Below are positions 25,530 to 33,942 of a DNA stretch of 64,000 nt, in pieces. The notes beneath the pieces were generated by a model. It was not told the origin of the DNA. It ran no database searches and saw nothing but the letters and a program-made list of their open reading frames with translations. Within the stretch, counting starts at the first letter, position 1. Each line of letters starts with the position of its first letter. Source of the stretch: Luxibacter massiliensis. GTDB lineage: Bacteria; Bacillota; Clostridia; Lachnospirales; Lachnospiraceae. Both the position numbers and the translations under genes were made by a program. The stretch is from the NCBI RefSeq assembly GCF_900604355.1, contig NZ_UWOE01000001.1, forward strand, positions 2,666,001-2,730,000. Direction: 5' to 3'.

Positions 25530-25581
25530 AAAAAAAGAAGGCAGTCCTTTCCAGAGCATTAAGCCTCCCAAAAGAACTGCC
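25530..25581 (-). terminator. Terminator of scrR
   Basis: GGCAGTTCTTTT pairs with GGAAAGGACTGCC across a 17-base loop on the minus strand and is followed by TTCTTTTTTT, starting four bases past the scrR stop. Confidence 0.75.
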
Positions 25582-25584
25582 ATT

Positions 25585-26565
25585 TTATACACTTTCCGCT
25601 TCTATCACTTCATATCCCAGCTTTGTCTGGCGTGATATAGTGCTTTTTTCCTCAATCATCTCCAAAAGCATATTTGCCGCCTCAATTCCACTGGTCTTAT
25701 AAAAAAGATGGGCTGTTGTCAATTTAGGGGTCACAACTCTCGACATACGGTTATGCCCGATTCCACTTACAGCCACATCCTGAGGAACCCTTTTTCCCAT
25801 ATCCTTCAGGCAAGTCATAGCACCTACTGCCAATGTATCTGTGGCACAAAATACGCCGTCCAGGTTAGGATGCCTCCCTAAAAGCTCTTTCATACATCCA
25901 TACCCTGCATCCATGCCAAAACCGCCAACTTCTATCATACTTTTGGCTGCCCTTATCCCAGATTCCCGCATGGCATCTATATACCCATCCGTCCTGCTCT
26001 TACCTGCCGCTGCATCCTCCTGAATGACGCCGATATGCCCTATGTTCTTACAACCCTTCCTCAGCATAATTTCAGCCATCGCTTTTGCCGCCCCATAATC
26101 ATCATGATATACGCAGGCAAAACCCTCAAATTTCTGGCTGATAATCACTACAGGTATTTCCAGACGTTTCAAAGCCTCCCGGTGCGCCTTGTCGAATACA
26201 GATGCTGAAAACAATATGCCATCCACAGGATTGTTTTTAAATAAATTCAAATATTCAATTTCCCTTTTAGGCTGGTTCTCCGTGCTGGCAAGAAGCATCT
26301 GGTATCCGGCGCCAGAAAGTACAGAACTAATTCCATCTGCCACCCTGGCTATTGACTCCGAACTGATTTTCGGCAAAATCACACCAATAACCTTTGATTT
26401 TTTTGTCCTAAGTATCTGAGCCTGCTTAGACGGCTTATATCCTGTCCTATCTATAACAGCTTTAATTTTTTTACGCTTTTCCGCACTGATATAGCCGTCG
26501 TTCAGATAACGTGATACAGCAGACACGGATACACCGGCCATTTTCGCAATCTCAGTAATTGTCAT
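25585..26565 (-). CDS. scrR: LacI-family regulator of the sucrose genes
   Basis: A 326-residue repressor. The DNA-binding head begins MTITEIAKMAGVSVSAVSRYL with the hinge KKSKVIGVILP, followed by a periplasmic-binding-like core for a sugar effector. The start ATG follows AAAAGGG; an open frame reaches far upstream into the tandem repeat, but those codons come before the conserved HTH and are not expected to be translated. Located directly upstream of scrA in the same direction, with palindromic operators between them. Sucrose, sucrose 6-phosphate or fructose would be the natural inducer; inferred from neighbours. Confidence 0.85.
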   Translation of the reverse strand: MTITEIAKMAGVSVSAVSRYLNDGYISAEKRKKIKAVIDRTGYKPSKQAQILRTKKSKVIGVILPKISSESIARVADGISSVLSGAGYQMLLASTENQPKREIEYLNLFKNNPVDGILFSASVFDKAHREALKRLEIPVVIISQKFEGFACVYHDDYGAAKAMAEIMLRKGCKNIGHIGVIQEDAAAGKSRTDGYIDAMRESGIRAAKSMIEVGGFGMDAGYGCMKELLGRHPNLDGVFCATDTLAVGAMTCLKDMGKRVPQDVAVSGIGHNRMSRVVTPKLTTAHLFYKTSGIEAANMLLEMIEEKSTISRQTKLGYEVIEAESV

Positions 26566-26660
26566 AAAATCCCTTTTGCTCCTTTTCATTTTACGGAAAG
26601 AATATAGTGTTTCGTCAACTATTGTAACACCATCTGCCTTTCGGTTCAAGGACGCCTTTA

Positions 26661-26880
26661 GGGTATACCTTATTGGACGGAGTCCGCCCGCCCCTTTAGG
26701 GGCCTGCATTAGGGGGTGCCCTTTGGGTATACCTTATTGGACAGAGTCCGCCCGCCCCTTTAGGGGCCTGCATTAGGGGGTGCCCTTTGGGTATACCTTA
26801 TTGGACGGAGTCCGCCCGCCCCTTTAGGGGCCTGCATTAGGGGGTGCCCTTTGGGTATATCTTGTCGGACATTCGTAGTC
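26661..26880. repeat. 64-bp tandem repeat, three and a half copies
   Basis: Units start at 26661, 26725 and 26789 with exactly 64-base spacing; a diverging partial copy begins at 26853. The first three differ by one base (GGACGGAG versus GGACAGAG). Each unit holds GGGTATACCTTATTGGAC, a GGAC/GTCC hairpin, a CCCCTTTAGGGG palindrome and GGGTGCCCTTT. The array lies upstream of scrR and downstream of fucU; the open frame on either strand is an effect of the repeat, not a gene. Confidence 0.9.
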
Positions 26881-26882
26881 CA

Positions 26883-26918
26883 GTCAAATACCCCGATGCA
26901 AGCATCGGGGTATTTGAC
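26883..26918. repeat. Perfect 17-bp stem hairpin beside the tandem array
   Basis: GTCAAATACCCCGATGC, loop AA, then its exact reverse complement. No T-run follows on either strand, so it is not a standard terminator. Bases 26919-27060 hold no gene that I can support. Confidence 0.8.
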
Positions 26919-27061
26919 CCTCGCGGCAGTCGCCAAACGGACATGTAAACATATCTGCTTGGCTCGTTGCCCGCGGGAATAAATATATTATGTTAAATCG
27001 CCTGCAGCAGATATGCAGATACATTTTTCTGTTCCGCCATTCCCGGAAGCAGAAATATTGT

Positions 27062-27502
27062 TTACTCCAAAACAACTCCTTTTTGAAGCATCATATTCGC
27101 ATAGAGTGCTTTCTCACTGGTAGCAATAATTGCATAGACACTTTTGGCCTCTTCGTAAAACTTGAAGCGCTCAATATTTCCCACTACATCAGCGCCCCTA
27201 TCGTCATATTTGGCTATGATTTCTTTATATGTATCCCAGATAGGTGTCTCCACATTATCTCCTGCCATCACTTCCATCAGATTCACTGGCTTTTCCACAT
27301 AAGTGTCCAGAGGGAACACTTGAAGAATAGCATCTAATATCTCTGGCACGCCATGCCCATCACAGCGGATTACAATAGCATCTTTTCCTATAGATTCTGA
27401 GGGGAAATTTCCATCGGAGATAACGAGGCGGTCACTGTGCCCCATCTCACATAATACTTTCAGCAGCTCTGGTGATAAAATCTGTGGAATTCCTTTTAAC
27501 AT
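27062..27502 (-). CDS. fucU: L-fucose mutarotase (RbsD/FucU family)
   Basis: A 146-residue protein that speeds interconversion of alpha- and beta-L-fucose so that the isomerase receives its preferred anomer. MLKGIPQILSPELLKVLCEMGHSD (shown here in part: PQILSPELLKVLCEMGHSD) contains the catalytic histidine region, and DRLVISDGNFPSES the conserved aspartate; DGHGVPEILDAILQVFPLD is a family hallmark. AGGAGGAGAG precedes the ATG. Third gene after fucK and fucI on the minus strand. Confidence 0.92.
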   Translation of the reverse strand: MLKGIPQILSPELLKVLCEMGHSDRLVISDGNFPSESIGKDAIVIRCDGHGVPEILDAILQVFPLDTYVEKPVNLMEVMAGDNVETPIWDTYKEIIAKYDDRGADVVGNIERFKFYEEAKSVYAIIATSEKALYANMMLQKGVVLE

Positions 27503-27561
27503 CTCTCTCCTCCTGTTTTACCCAAAAAAGAATCTTCTCCTTTGGTGAAATATGAATACAA

Positions 27562-27586
27562 AGAGCGCCTACATGATAGGCACTCT
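27562..27586 (-). promoter_or_regulatory. Hairpin between fucI and fucU, related to a sequence upstream of fucK
   Basis: AGAGCGCCTA / TAGGCACTCT (plus strand) forms an imperfect 10-bp stem; the flanks GAATACA and CTGTATC extend it. A related sequence ATGAATACAG..CGCCTACATG occurs at 31046-31078. It could be an RNA processing hairpin or a binding site for a fucose regulator. Confidence 0.45.
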
Positions 27587-27686
27587 CTGTATCACAGTCT
27601 GTTTAAATTGTTCCCAACCCACAGGCTATCCTATAATAAACCCTGCAGGCTATTAAGCACTAGACGCATCCCATACATGAGGGATA

Positions 27687-29492
27687 TTATCTGATTGATT
27701 TGTACAGTGGCCCGTATGCCTGGCAAGCCCTGAAGTCCTGTCCTTCTTTATCCTGTCCAAATGCATTCCATGATGCAGGCCTGAAAATCTTCTCCTCAGG
27801 TACATTGTGCATTGCAACCGGGATTCTTAAGATAGAGCAAAGTGTTATCAGGTCAGCTCCAATATGGCCGTAGCTGATTGCCCCATGGTTTGCGCCCCAA
27901 TTATTCATAACATCATATGCTGTGGCAAAAGCGCCTTCCCCTGTCACTCTTGGTGCGAACCATGTACATGGCCATGTATAATCTGTTCTCTTCCAGAGTA
28001 CATCTGTCACTTCTTCAGGAAGTTTTACGGTCCAACCCTCTGCAATCTGGAGCATTGGCCCTAAGTTTTTAACAAGGTTCAGACGGATCATGGTCACAGG
28101 CATCTCAGCCTCTGTAACAAACCTTGAGGAATACCCGCCACCTCTGAAGTAGCCGAGATCTGCGTAATTCCAGGTTGTTGCATTCATAATAGCGTCCTGG
28201 TCAGCCTCTGTCACCTCGTACCATGGCTTCATACAGCCATTTCCATCGGCATCCTTTGCCTGTCCATTTGCATCCAGGCATGCTGCCCCTGAGTTAATCA
28301 GGTGGATAAACCCAGCCGCCTCTTTAGCCTTACCTTCCAGTTCATAGCCGCCTGTCGCTTTCTTTACCGCTTCAGGACTCCAGTATGTACGTACATCTGC
28401 AAAAATCTGGGCTGAATTTGTAAGCAGTTTACTGAACATCATTCCAAGGCCATTGAGAACGTCATTCTCTGTTGCAAGGATATATGGCTCTCTTGCGCCA
28501 TTCCAGTCAAAGGATGTGTTAAGCATTGCCTCTGGGAAGTCACAGTTTGGATAGAAGTCTGTCCACTGCCTCTGTCCCTGGAATCCTGCTGCAAGGGCAT
28601 TGTGGCCAACTTTCTCTTCCTCGCAGCCCTCCGGTAAATTATCATTTCCATTCATGAGGTCTTTGATGATACACATCATCTTAACTACAAATTCCCAATC
28701 AGAATCTTTAGCTTCACGTGATTTCTGGAATTCTTCTGGATTCTTGTCAAAGCCTTCTTTGCATTTCTCTTTTGTCCATGCCAGCGCTTTCTTGTATTCT
28801 TCCTCATCGTAAATGCCTTCTGTCATACGGCGGATGATTTCTACCTCGTCAACAGATTCTACACGCATGCCCAAATATTCTTCGATAAATGCAGGGTCAA
28901 TAATAGATCCGCCGATTCCCATACAGATAGATCCAATCTGCAGGTAGGATTTACCTCTCATGGTTGCAGCGGCAACAGCAGCACGTCCGAATCTCAGCAG
29001 CTTTTCTCTTACATCACATGGGATCTCTGTGTTGTCAGCTTCCTGTACATCATGTCCATAAATACCAAATGCAGGAAGGCCTTTCTGCGCATGTGTAGCC
29101 AGGACAGAAGCAAGATAAACAGCTCCCGGCCTCTCTGTTCCATTAAATCCCCATACTGCCTTGATTGTCTGGGGATCCATATCCATTGTCTCAGCTCCAT
29201 AGCACCAGCATGGAGTTACAGTCAATGTAATATCAACCCCTTCTTTTTTAAACTTATCTGCACAAGCGGCAGCCTCAGCCACACGGCCGATTGTTGTATC
29301 GGCAATGACTACCTTAACCGGCTCGCCGTTAGAATATTTTAAGTTCTCCTCAAAAAGTTTTGCGGCTGATTTAGCCATGTTCATGGTCTGGTCTTCCAGA
29401 GATTCGCGAACCTTGAGGACGCCTCTTCTTCCGTCAATTGTAGGCCTGATTCCGATTACTGGATAGTCCCCGATGAGTCTTGATTTTGCCAT
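27687..29492 (-). CDS. fucI: L-fucose isomerase
   Basis: A 601-residue cytoplasmic aldose-ketose isomerase converting L-fucose to L-fuculose with Mn2+. The start MAKSRLIGDYPVIGIRPTID and blocks such as VTPCWCYGAETMDMDP, QIGSICMGIGGSIIDPAFIE and the C-terminal YGHIGADLITLCSILRIPVAMH match FucI over its normal length (about 590-600). Metal-binding acidic residues are expected around SVDEVEIIRR. AAGGAGGAAG precedes the ATG. It sits 14 bases downstream of the kinase gene. Confidence 0.96.
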   Translation of the reverse strand: MAKSRLIGDYPVIGIRPTIDGRRGVLKVRESLEDQTMNMAKSAAKLFEENLKYSNGEPVKVVIADTTIGRVAEAAACADKFKKEGVDITLTVTPCWCYGAETMDMDPQTIKAVWGFNGTERPGAVYLASVLATHAQKGLPAFGIYGHDVQEADNTEIPCDVREKLLRFGRAAVAAATMRGKSYLQIGSICMGIGGSIIDPAFIEEYLGMRVESVDEVEIIRRMTEGIYDEEEYKKALAWTKEKCKEGFDKNPEEFQKSREAKDSDWEFVVKMMCIIKDLMNGNDNLPEGCEEEKVGHNALAAGFQGQRQWTDFYPNCDFPEAMLNTSFDWNGAREPYILATENDVLNGLGMMFSKLLTNSAQIFADVRTYWSPEAVKKATGGYELEGKAKEAAGFIHLINSGAACLDANGQAKDADGNGCMKPWYEVTEADQDAIMNATTWNYADLGYFRGGGYSSRFVTEAEMPVTMIRLNLVKNLGPMLQIAEGWTVKLPEEVTDVLWKRTDYTWPCTWFAPRVTGEGAFATAYDVMNNWGANHGAISYGHIGADLITLCSILRIPVAMHNVPEEKIFRPASWNAFGQDKEGQDFRACQAYGPLYKSIR

Positions 29493-29506
29493 TGTTTTCT
29501 TCCTCC

Positions 29507-30985
29507 TTATTCTTGAATAAAAGTTTTAAATTTTTCATATGCGGCATCCCATTTTTCCTGGTTCTGTGGGATGTACTCATATGTTTTTTCTGAATCTGCA
29601 ATAATCTGCCTTGCTTCGTTCACATCTTTAATGTCACCCAATGACATGAACTGTACCACTATATTGCCAAGCGCCGTGGCCTCTACCGGCCCTGCAATTA
29701 CCTTACGGCCATTTGCCCCGGCTGTCATCTGGCATAAAAGCTTGCTCTGGATTCCTCCGCCTATCATATGTATGGTCGGATAATGTTTGCCTGTACATGA
29801 CTCAATCTGCTCCAGGGCATATCTATATTTTAATGCCAGGCTCTGGTTGATGCAGCACATAATCTCACCAATTGTCTCCGGCACCTTCTGCCCTGTTCTT
29901 GAACAGAACTTACGTATCCTGTCAGGAATATTGCCTGCGGGGACAAACTCTGGTGCATCTGGATCAATAAAACTTTGGAAGGGTTCTGCCTCCATGGCCA
30001 TCTTCTCCAGCTCCCCAAAGGAATACTCCTGGCCTTCCCGGATCCATTGCCTCCTGCTCTCCTGGGCCAGCCACAGGCCGATAATATTCTTAAGCAGTGT
30101 AGTTGTATCCCCATATCCGCCTTCGTTACTCACATTACATTCCAGAGACTTATCGCCAATTATAGGAGCCTTAAGCTCTGTACCAAACAAGCTCCATGTC
30201 CCACAGCTGATAAACATGAAATCTTCTTCCTGTGTCGGAACCGCCACAACAGCGCTCTGTGTATCATGGCTGGCAACCGCGATCACCTTGGCCGGCTGGA
30301 TCCCCAGCTCCTCACAAATATCTTCGCTTAAGGTACCCACTACCGTACCGCTGGGTACGATCTCCGGGAAAATGCCTCTCGGAATACGGAGCGCTTCCAT
30401 AATCTTATCTGACCAGACTTTATTGCGCGCATCCATCAACTGTGTAGTGGTAGACATAGTATACTCTGCTTTTTTCTCCCCTGTCAGAAAATAGTTGAAT
30501 AAATCCGGGGTCAGCAAAAGCTTATCTGCGCGTTCCAACATCCAGGGCCTGTCCTGTACAAGTGAATACAGTTGAAATACTGTATTAAAGTTCTCAAATT
30601 GGTTGCCTGTCATATCATAAAGCTCATCTCTTGGAATAGCTTTAAATACTGCATCCTGCATACCTAGAGTTCTGTCATCCCGATAATGCACGGCGCTCTC
30701 AAGCAATACTCCATGTTCATCAAGCAGTCCGAAGTCAACCCCCCAAGTGTCGATTCCAATACTGTCAAAACCACCTTTTTGTTTTGCCTTGATGATACCT
30801 TGCTTAATCTCGAAAAACTGTCTCAATGTGTCCCAGTACATAGTCTTGCCAATAATTACGGGATCATTGGAAAAACGGTAAACCTCTTCCATGTGGATCT
30901 TCCCGTCCTTTAAGGTCCCCAGAATGGCACGTCCGCTGGAAGCACCGAAGTCAAATGCAAGCACCTGTTTCTTATCACAACTCAC
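29507..30985 (-). CDS. fucK: L-fuculokinase (FGGY family, rhamnulokinase-like)
   Basis: A 492-residue FGGY sugar kinase. The N-terminal ATPase motif VLAFDFGASSGRAILG and the C-terminal MIGGGIQSKLLCQMTA, with GPVEATALGN near the ATP site, are typical. The sequence is closer in style to RhaB than to enterobacterial FucK, but the neighbours fucI and fucU make L-fuculose the likely substrate. I start at the GTG (MSCDKKQ) behind AAAGGAGG; an upstream in-frame TTG would contain the Shine-Dalgarno itself. No fuculose-1-phosphate aldolase gene is in the window. Confidence 0.85.
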   Translation of the reverse strand: MSCDKKQVLAFDFGASSGRAILGTLKDGKIHMEEVYRFSNDPVIIGKTMYWDTLRQFFEIKQGIIKAKQKGGFDSIGIDTWGVDFGLLDEHGVLLESAVHYRDDRTLGMQDAVFKAIPRDELYDMTGNQFENFNTVFQLYSLVQDRPWMLERADKLLLTPDLFNYFLTGEKKAEYTMSTTTQLMDARNKVWSDKIMEALRIPRGIFPEIVPSGTVVGTLSEDICEELGIQPAKVIAVASHDTQSAVVAVPTQEEDFMFISCGTWSLFGTELKAPIIGDKSLECNVSNEGGYGDTTTLLKNIIGLWLAQESRRQWIREGQEYSFGELEKMAMEAEPFQSFIDPDAPEFVPAGNIPDRIRKFCSRTGQKVPETIGEIMCCINQSLALKYRYALEQIESCTGKHYPTIHMIGGGIQSKLLCQMTAGANGRKVIAGPVEATALGNIVVQFMSLGDIKDVNEARQIIADSEKTYEYIPQNQEKWDAAYEKFKTFIQE

Positions 30986-31045
30986 ACATCTTCCTCCTTT
31001 CAAAGTCGGCAGGGCGGATACCTCAAATCCGCCTTAAACCTGATC

Positions 31046-31078
31046 ATGAATACAGAACGCCTACATGCGGCCTGTATC
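31046..31078. promoter_or_regulatory. Sequence upstream of fucK shared with the fucI-fucU hairpin
   Basis: ATGAATACAGAACGCCTAC and then ATGCGGCCTGTAT repeat most of the element at 27552-27591. TACAG and CTGTA form the outer arms. In the divergent region between fucK and the AraC gene this would suit an operator or leader hairpin; no direct evidence. Confidence 0.4.
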
Positions 31079-31103
31079 CACCCCCATTAGTTACATTTTA
31101 TCA

Positions 31104-31133
31104 TTGTCCCCTGCAAGATACTTGTGCTATAAT
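31104..31133 (+). promoter_or_regulatory. Promoter of the araC-type regulator
   Basis: TTGTCC (31104-31109), 18-base spacer, TATAAT (31128-31133) with an extended -10 (TGC before TATAAT), 38 bases before the regulator's ATG. Confidence 0.65.
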
Positions 31134-31170
31134 GGTAAAAAATATAACAATATTCACATAAAGGAGATTC

Positions 31171-32016
31171 ATGCAATATATCAATTACCGGGAAAGCTGG
31201 CAGCGGGGGACTGTAGACTTCCCCCTGGAATACCACCATATCACACCCTCACACCCACAGTATGTCATGTCCCTGCACTGGCACATAGAATTTGAGATTA
31301 TCCGCATCCTCAGCGGCTCCTTCCATCTGTCTATAGACGAGCGTGAATATGAGGTTTGCGAAGGTTCTTCTATCTTTATACCTGCCGGCGCCCTCCACGC
31401 CGGAACCCCCCGTGACTGTACATACGAGTGTATTGTTTTTGACATAAACATGCTCATGAACAAGAATGATTCCTGCTGTAAATTCATCAACAGAATTATA
31501 AACCATGAGGCAGAGTTAAAATCTGTATATCCACAATCCTATAACGATATACACCAGTATGTCTGGTCCATGTTTGAAGCCGTCTCTACCAGGAAAGAGG
31601 GATACCAACTGACTGTGCTGGGAGCTTTTTACCAGCTTATAGGTGCAGTTTTTACAGAAGGCCATTACAACCCTGCACCTGTAAAATCCCCCAGGAACCA
31701 CAAGCGCATAGTACAGTTAAAAACTGCCCTGGAATTTATGGAGTCATCTTACAATACGCCCCTTACGCTGGAAGAAATGTCAGCCAGCGTAAATATGTCC
31801 CCCAAATACTTTTGCCGCTTTTTTCAGGAGATGACCCACCGTACCCCAGTGGACTACCTAAATTACTATAGGATAGAGCGTGCCTGTTACCAGCTAATGA
31901 CTACTGACCAGTCTATAACAGAGGTCGCATATAATTCCGGCTTTAATGATCTCAGCTATTTTATAAAAACATTTAAAAAATATAAAGGGACAACTCCCAA
32001 AAAATACCTCTCCTGA
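31171..32016 (+). CDS. AraC-family regulator with cupin sensor, divergent from the fucose genes
   Basis: A 281-residue regulator. The N-terminal cupin (MSLHWHIEFEIIRILSGSFH, then IFIPAGALHAGTP) would bind a sugar; the C-terminal region holds two helix-turn-helix motifs (LTLEEMSASVNMSPKYFCRF and SITEVAYNSGFNDLSYFIKT, followed by KKYKGTTPKKY). AAAGGAGATTC precedes the ATG. The head-to-head arrangement with fucK suggests it controls the fucose operon, and perhaps the sugar ABC importer. Confidence 0.85.
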   Translation: MQYINYRESWQRGTVDFPLEYHHITPSHPQYVMSLHWHIEFEIIRILSGSFHLSIDEREYEVCEGSSIFIPAGALHAGTPRDCTYECIVFDINMLMNKNDSCCKFINRIINHEAELKSVYPQSYNDIHQYVWSMFEAVSTRKEGYQLTVLGAFYQLIGAVFTEGHYNPAPVKSPRNHKRIVQLKTALEFMESSYNTPLTLEEMSASVNMSPKYFCRFFQEMTHRTPVDYLNYYRIERACYQLMTTDQSITEVAYNSGFNDLSYFIKTFKKYKGTTPKKYLS

Positions 32017-32060
32017 CCGGATTTCCCATGTCCATGAAATTCTGTTTCTTAAGATCATAC

Positions 32061-32130
32061 TTATTGAACATGAGCAATTCAATAAATATACCCAAAGGGC
32101 ATCCCTTATTAAGCATGAGTAGTCCGATAA
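32061..32130. repeat. Dispersed palindrome copy 2 plus a degenerate copy, joined by a tandem-unit fragment
   Basis: 32061-32085 reads TTATTGAA, nine bases, TTCAATAA. 32106-32130 is the same length with weaker arms (TTATTAAG / TCCGATAA). Read on the minus strand, the DNA between them contains GATGCCCTTTGGGTATA, very close to the GGTGCCCTTTGGGTATA junction of the 64-bp tandem array, so the two repeat types are related. Confidence 0.7.
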
Positions 32131-32140
32131 ATATGAGCTG

Positions 32141-32581
32141 TCAGAATATCCCAAGAATTTTCTCATGGAAAGATTCATATAAAGTATCATAATCCGCATA
32201 CTTTATATTACTCCCTTTGAAGCTTCTGTCCCATACTGTACGCACCCCTTCCGCTATGGCATTGCTGTCCGGGTGCCCTGTCCCCAGAATGGAAGGAAAT
32301 ACATAGTATATCATAAAGAAATTCAGATCCACCTGTGTCCGCCCATCAATCCTTTCCTTCTTACCGGCAAATCTTTTCTTTACAGCGCCTGCCAGGGCCT
32401 CTCCGATTTCCAGTGCTGCAGCTTCCTTGTTTTCTGCCCGCCCTATATACTCCGTCATTTCTCTGAAAAAATGACCGTTTCTCTCCATAAATTCCTTACT
32501 ATTACTTTCATAGGATTTTTTTTTCAGTTTACGCATCATCTTTTCTTTATCATCAAAGATTGTCTCTATTCCCTGAAGCAT
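32141..32581 (-). CDS. Conserved-looking protein of unknown function
   Basis: A 146-residue soluble protein, charged and mostly helical in appearance (IFDDKEKMMRKLKKKSYESN; EAAALEIGEALAGAVKKRF), with a more hydrophobic patch FFMIYYVFPSILGTGH. No signal peptide or membrane segment, and no domain recognised. GGAGAAAG precedes the ATG. It follows the sugar ABC operon on the same strand, but a strong terminator at 32614-32641 separates them, so it probably has its own promoter or depends on readthrough. Confidence 0.65.
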   Translation of the reverse strand: MLQGIETIFDDKEKMMRKLKKKSYESNSKEFMERNGHFFREMTEYIGRAENKEAAALEIGEALAGAVKKRFAGKKERIDGRTQVDLNFFMIYYVFPSILGTGHPDSNAIAEGVRTVWDRSFKGSNIKYADYDTLYESFHEKILGIF

Positions 32582-32613
32582 ATATCTTTCTCCTTTGCCA
32601 TACAGTTATTTTG

Positions 32614-32641
32614 AAAAAGGAACCGGGGATACCCCGGTTCC
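32614..32641 (-). terminator. Terminator of the sugar ABC operon
   Basis: GGAACCGGGG / CCCCGGTTCC, a 10-bp GC-rich stem with a three-base loop, followed on the minus strand by TTTTTC. 80 bases past the binding-protein stop. Confidence 0.88.
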
Positions 32642-32723
32642 TCTCACTATAGATCATTGCATATTCCCCAAAAGCCACTTTTCAGTGTCATCCCCAGGCA
32701 ATATTTATATCATTTAATATTAA

Positions 32724-33848
32724 TTAGTCATACAGGTTAGGAGCGATGTCTGCTTCTTCCATATTTGTAGCATCATACCAGTAACCATCTGTCTCGATAT
32801 CCTCTACTGTTTCTCCCTCGCAGATCTTATACAGAGTCTCGATAGATAATTTACCCTGCATCAGAGGAGACTGTGTAACAGCACCGATAAGTGTACCGTC
32901 TTTAACAGCTGCTTTGATTGTAGAACCTGCATCGAATCCAGCTCCGATAATATTCTTTTCAGGATCGCTTCCGAGTACGCTCAGGTTCTGGTTAGCTGTA
33001 AGGACACCCTCTGCTGAAACCTGATTTGAACCGAACATAGCGATTGTATCATCTTTGTTCATGATATTAGCAGCCTCTGTAGCACACAGCTCAACTGTTG
33101 TCTGTGCAGGTACTGCAACTTCGATGATAATGTCAGCTGATTTCTCGTCACCCTTGTCAGATACTTTTCCTACATAGTAATCATTTCCTACTACAGCAAC
33201 TTTCTTTCCATCCTCTGTAGCCAGTTCAATAAATCTCTCAATGAACCCAAGGCCACGCTCTGTAATATTTGCAGATGTAGCATCCTGGTTTACTTCCCCT
33301 ATCCTGACAGGTTCGGAAGCGCTTGCAATTTTGTCTTTTACTGTCTCATAAATTTTATCTGCTGCAATAGCACCTGCTGAACCATTGTTTGTTACAACTG
33401 TCGCATATACAGATCCCTCTGGGGCATCCGGCACGCCTGAGTCAAAGCATACAACCGGAATCTCTTTATCCAATGCTGACTGCAGAGAATCTAAAACGGA
33501 GTTCTGGTCACAAGCTGCAAGTGCAATACCATCTGGATCCTGGTTGATAGCATTATTGAGCATGTTTACCTGGTCAGCAATATCGGACTCTGCGTTAGGC
33601 CCTGTTGTGTTTGTTGTAACACCAAGTTCAGACTCTGCTTCCTCGATTCCTTTAACAGCTGCCTGCCAATACGATGACTGGAAGCTCTTAACAACAACTT
33701 CAAAGTGATATCCGCCGCCGCTTGAACTCTCTTTTGAATCTCCAGAATCGCTTCCGCTGTCTGCTGTATTATTTCCCCCGCCGCAGCCTGCAAGTAATCC
33801 GGCAACCATGCATCCGCCAAGTAAAACTGCCAAAATTTTCTTTTTCAT
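32724..33848 (-). CDS. Sugar-binding lipoprotein of a ribose-type ABC importer
   Basis: A 374-residue extracellular binding protein (periplasmic-binding protein 4 type). The signal peptide ends in LLAGC, followed by a Gly/Ser/Asp linker, then HFEVVVKSFQSSYWQAAVKG and the alternating Rossmann-like lobes (AINQDPDGIALAACDQNSVL; IIGAGFDAGSTIKAAVKDG). AGGAGG precedes the ATG. Encoded last in the order permease, ATPase, permease, lipoprotein. The ligand is unknown; the fucose genes next door make L-fucose a possible but unproven candidate. Confidence 0.87.
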   Translation of the reverse strand: MKKKILAVLLGGCMVAGLLAGCGGGNNTADSGSDSGDSKESSSGGGYHFEVVVKSFQSSYWQAAVKGIEEAESELGVTTNTTGPNAESDIADQVNMLNNAINQDPDGIALAACDQNSVLDSLQSALDKEIPVVCFDSGVPDAPEGSVYATVVTNNGSAGAIAADKIYETVKDKIASASEPVRIGEVNQDATSANITERGLGFIERFIELATEDGKKVAVVGNDYYVGKVSDKGDEKSADIIIEVAVPAQTTVELCATEAANIMNKDDTIAMFGSNQVSAEGVLTANQNLSVLGSDPEKNIIGAGFDAGSTIKAAVKDGTLIGAVTQSPLMQGKLSIETLYKICEGETVEDIETDGYWYDATNMEEADIAPNLYD

Positions 33849-33942
33849 ACTTTTTCGTCCTCCTAAAATTAATAGTTTTTATAGTAACAGCCATGTGTAA
33901 CCATAGCCGCTATCTATCATTGGGTTAATTATGCTAATGTCT

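Noticed and set aside
26566..26709. N-terminal extension of ScrR into the repeat region
   Set aside because: The conserved helix-turn-helix starts at MTITEI behind a ribosome site; upstream codons include repeat sequence.
26661..26880. Possible CRISPR array
   Set aside because: The repeats are contiguous 64-bp units without unique spacers, and no cas gene is present.
27027..27054. Terminator downstream of fucU
   Set aside because: There is an imperfect stem, but the base run after it on the minus strand is A-rich, not T-rich.
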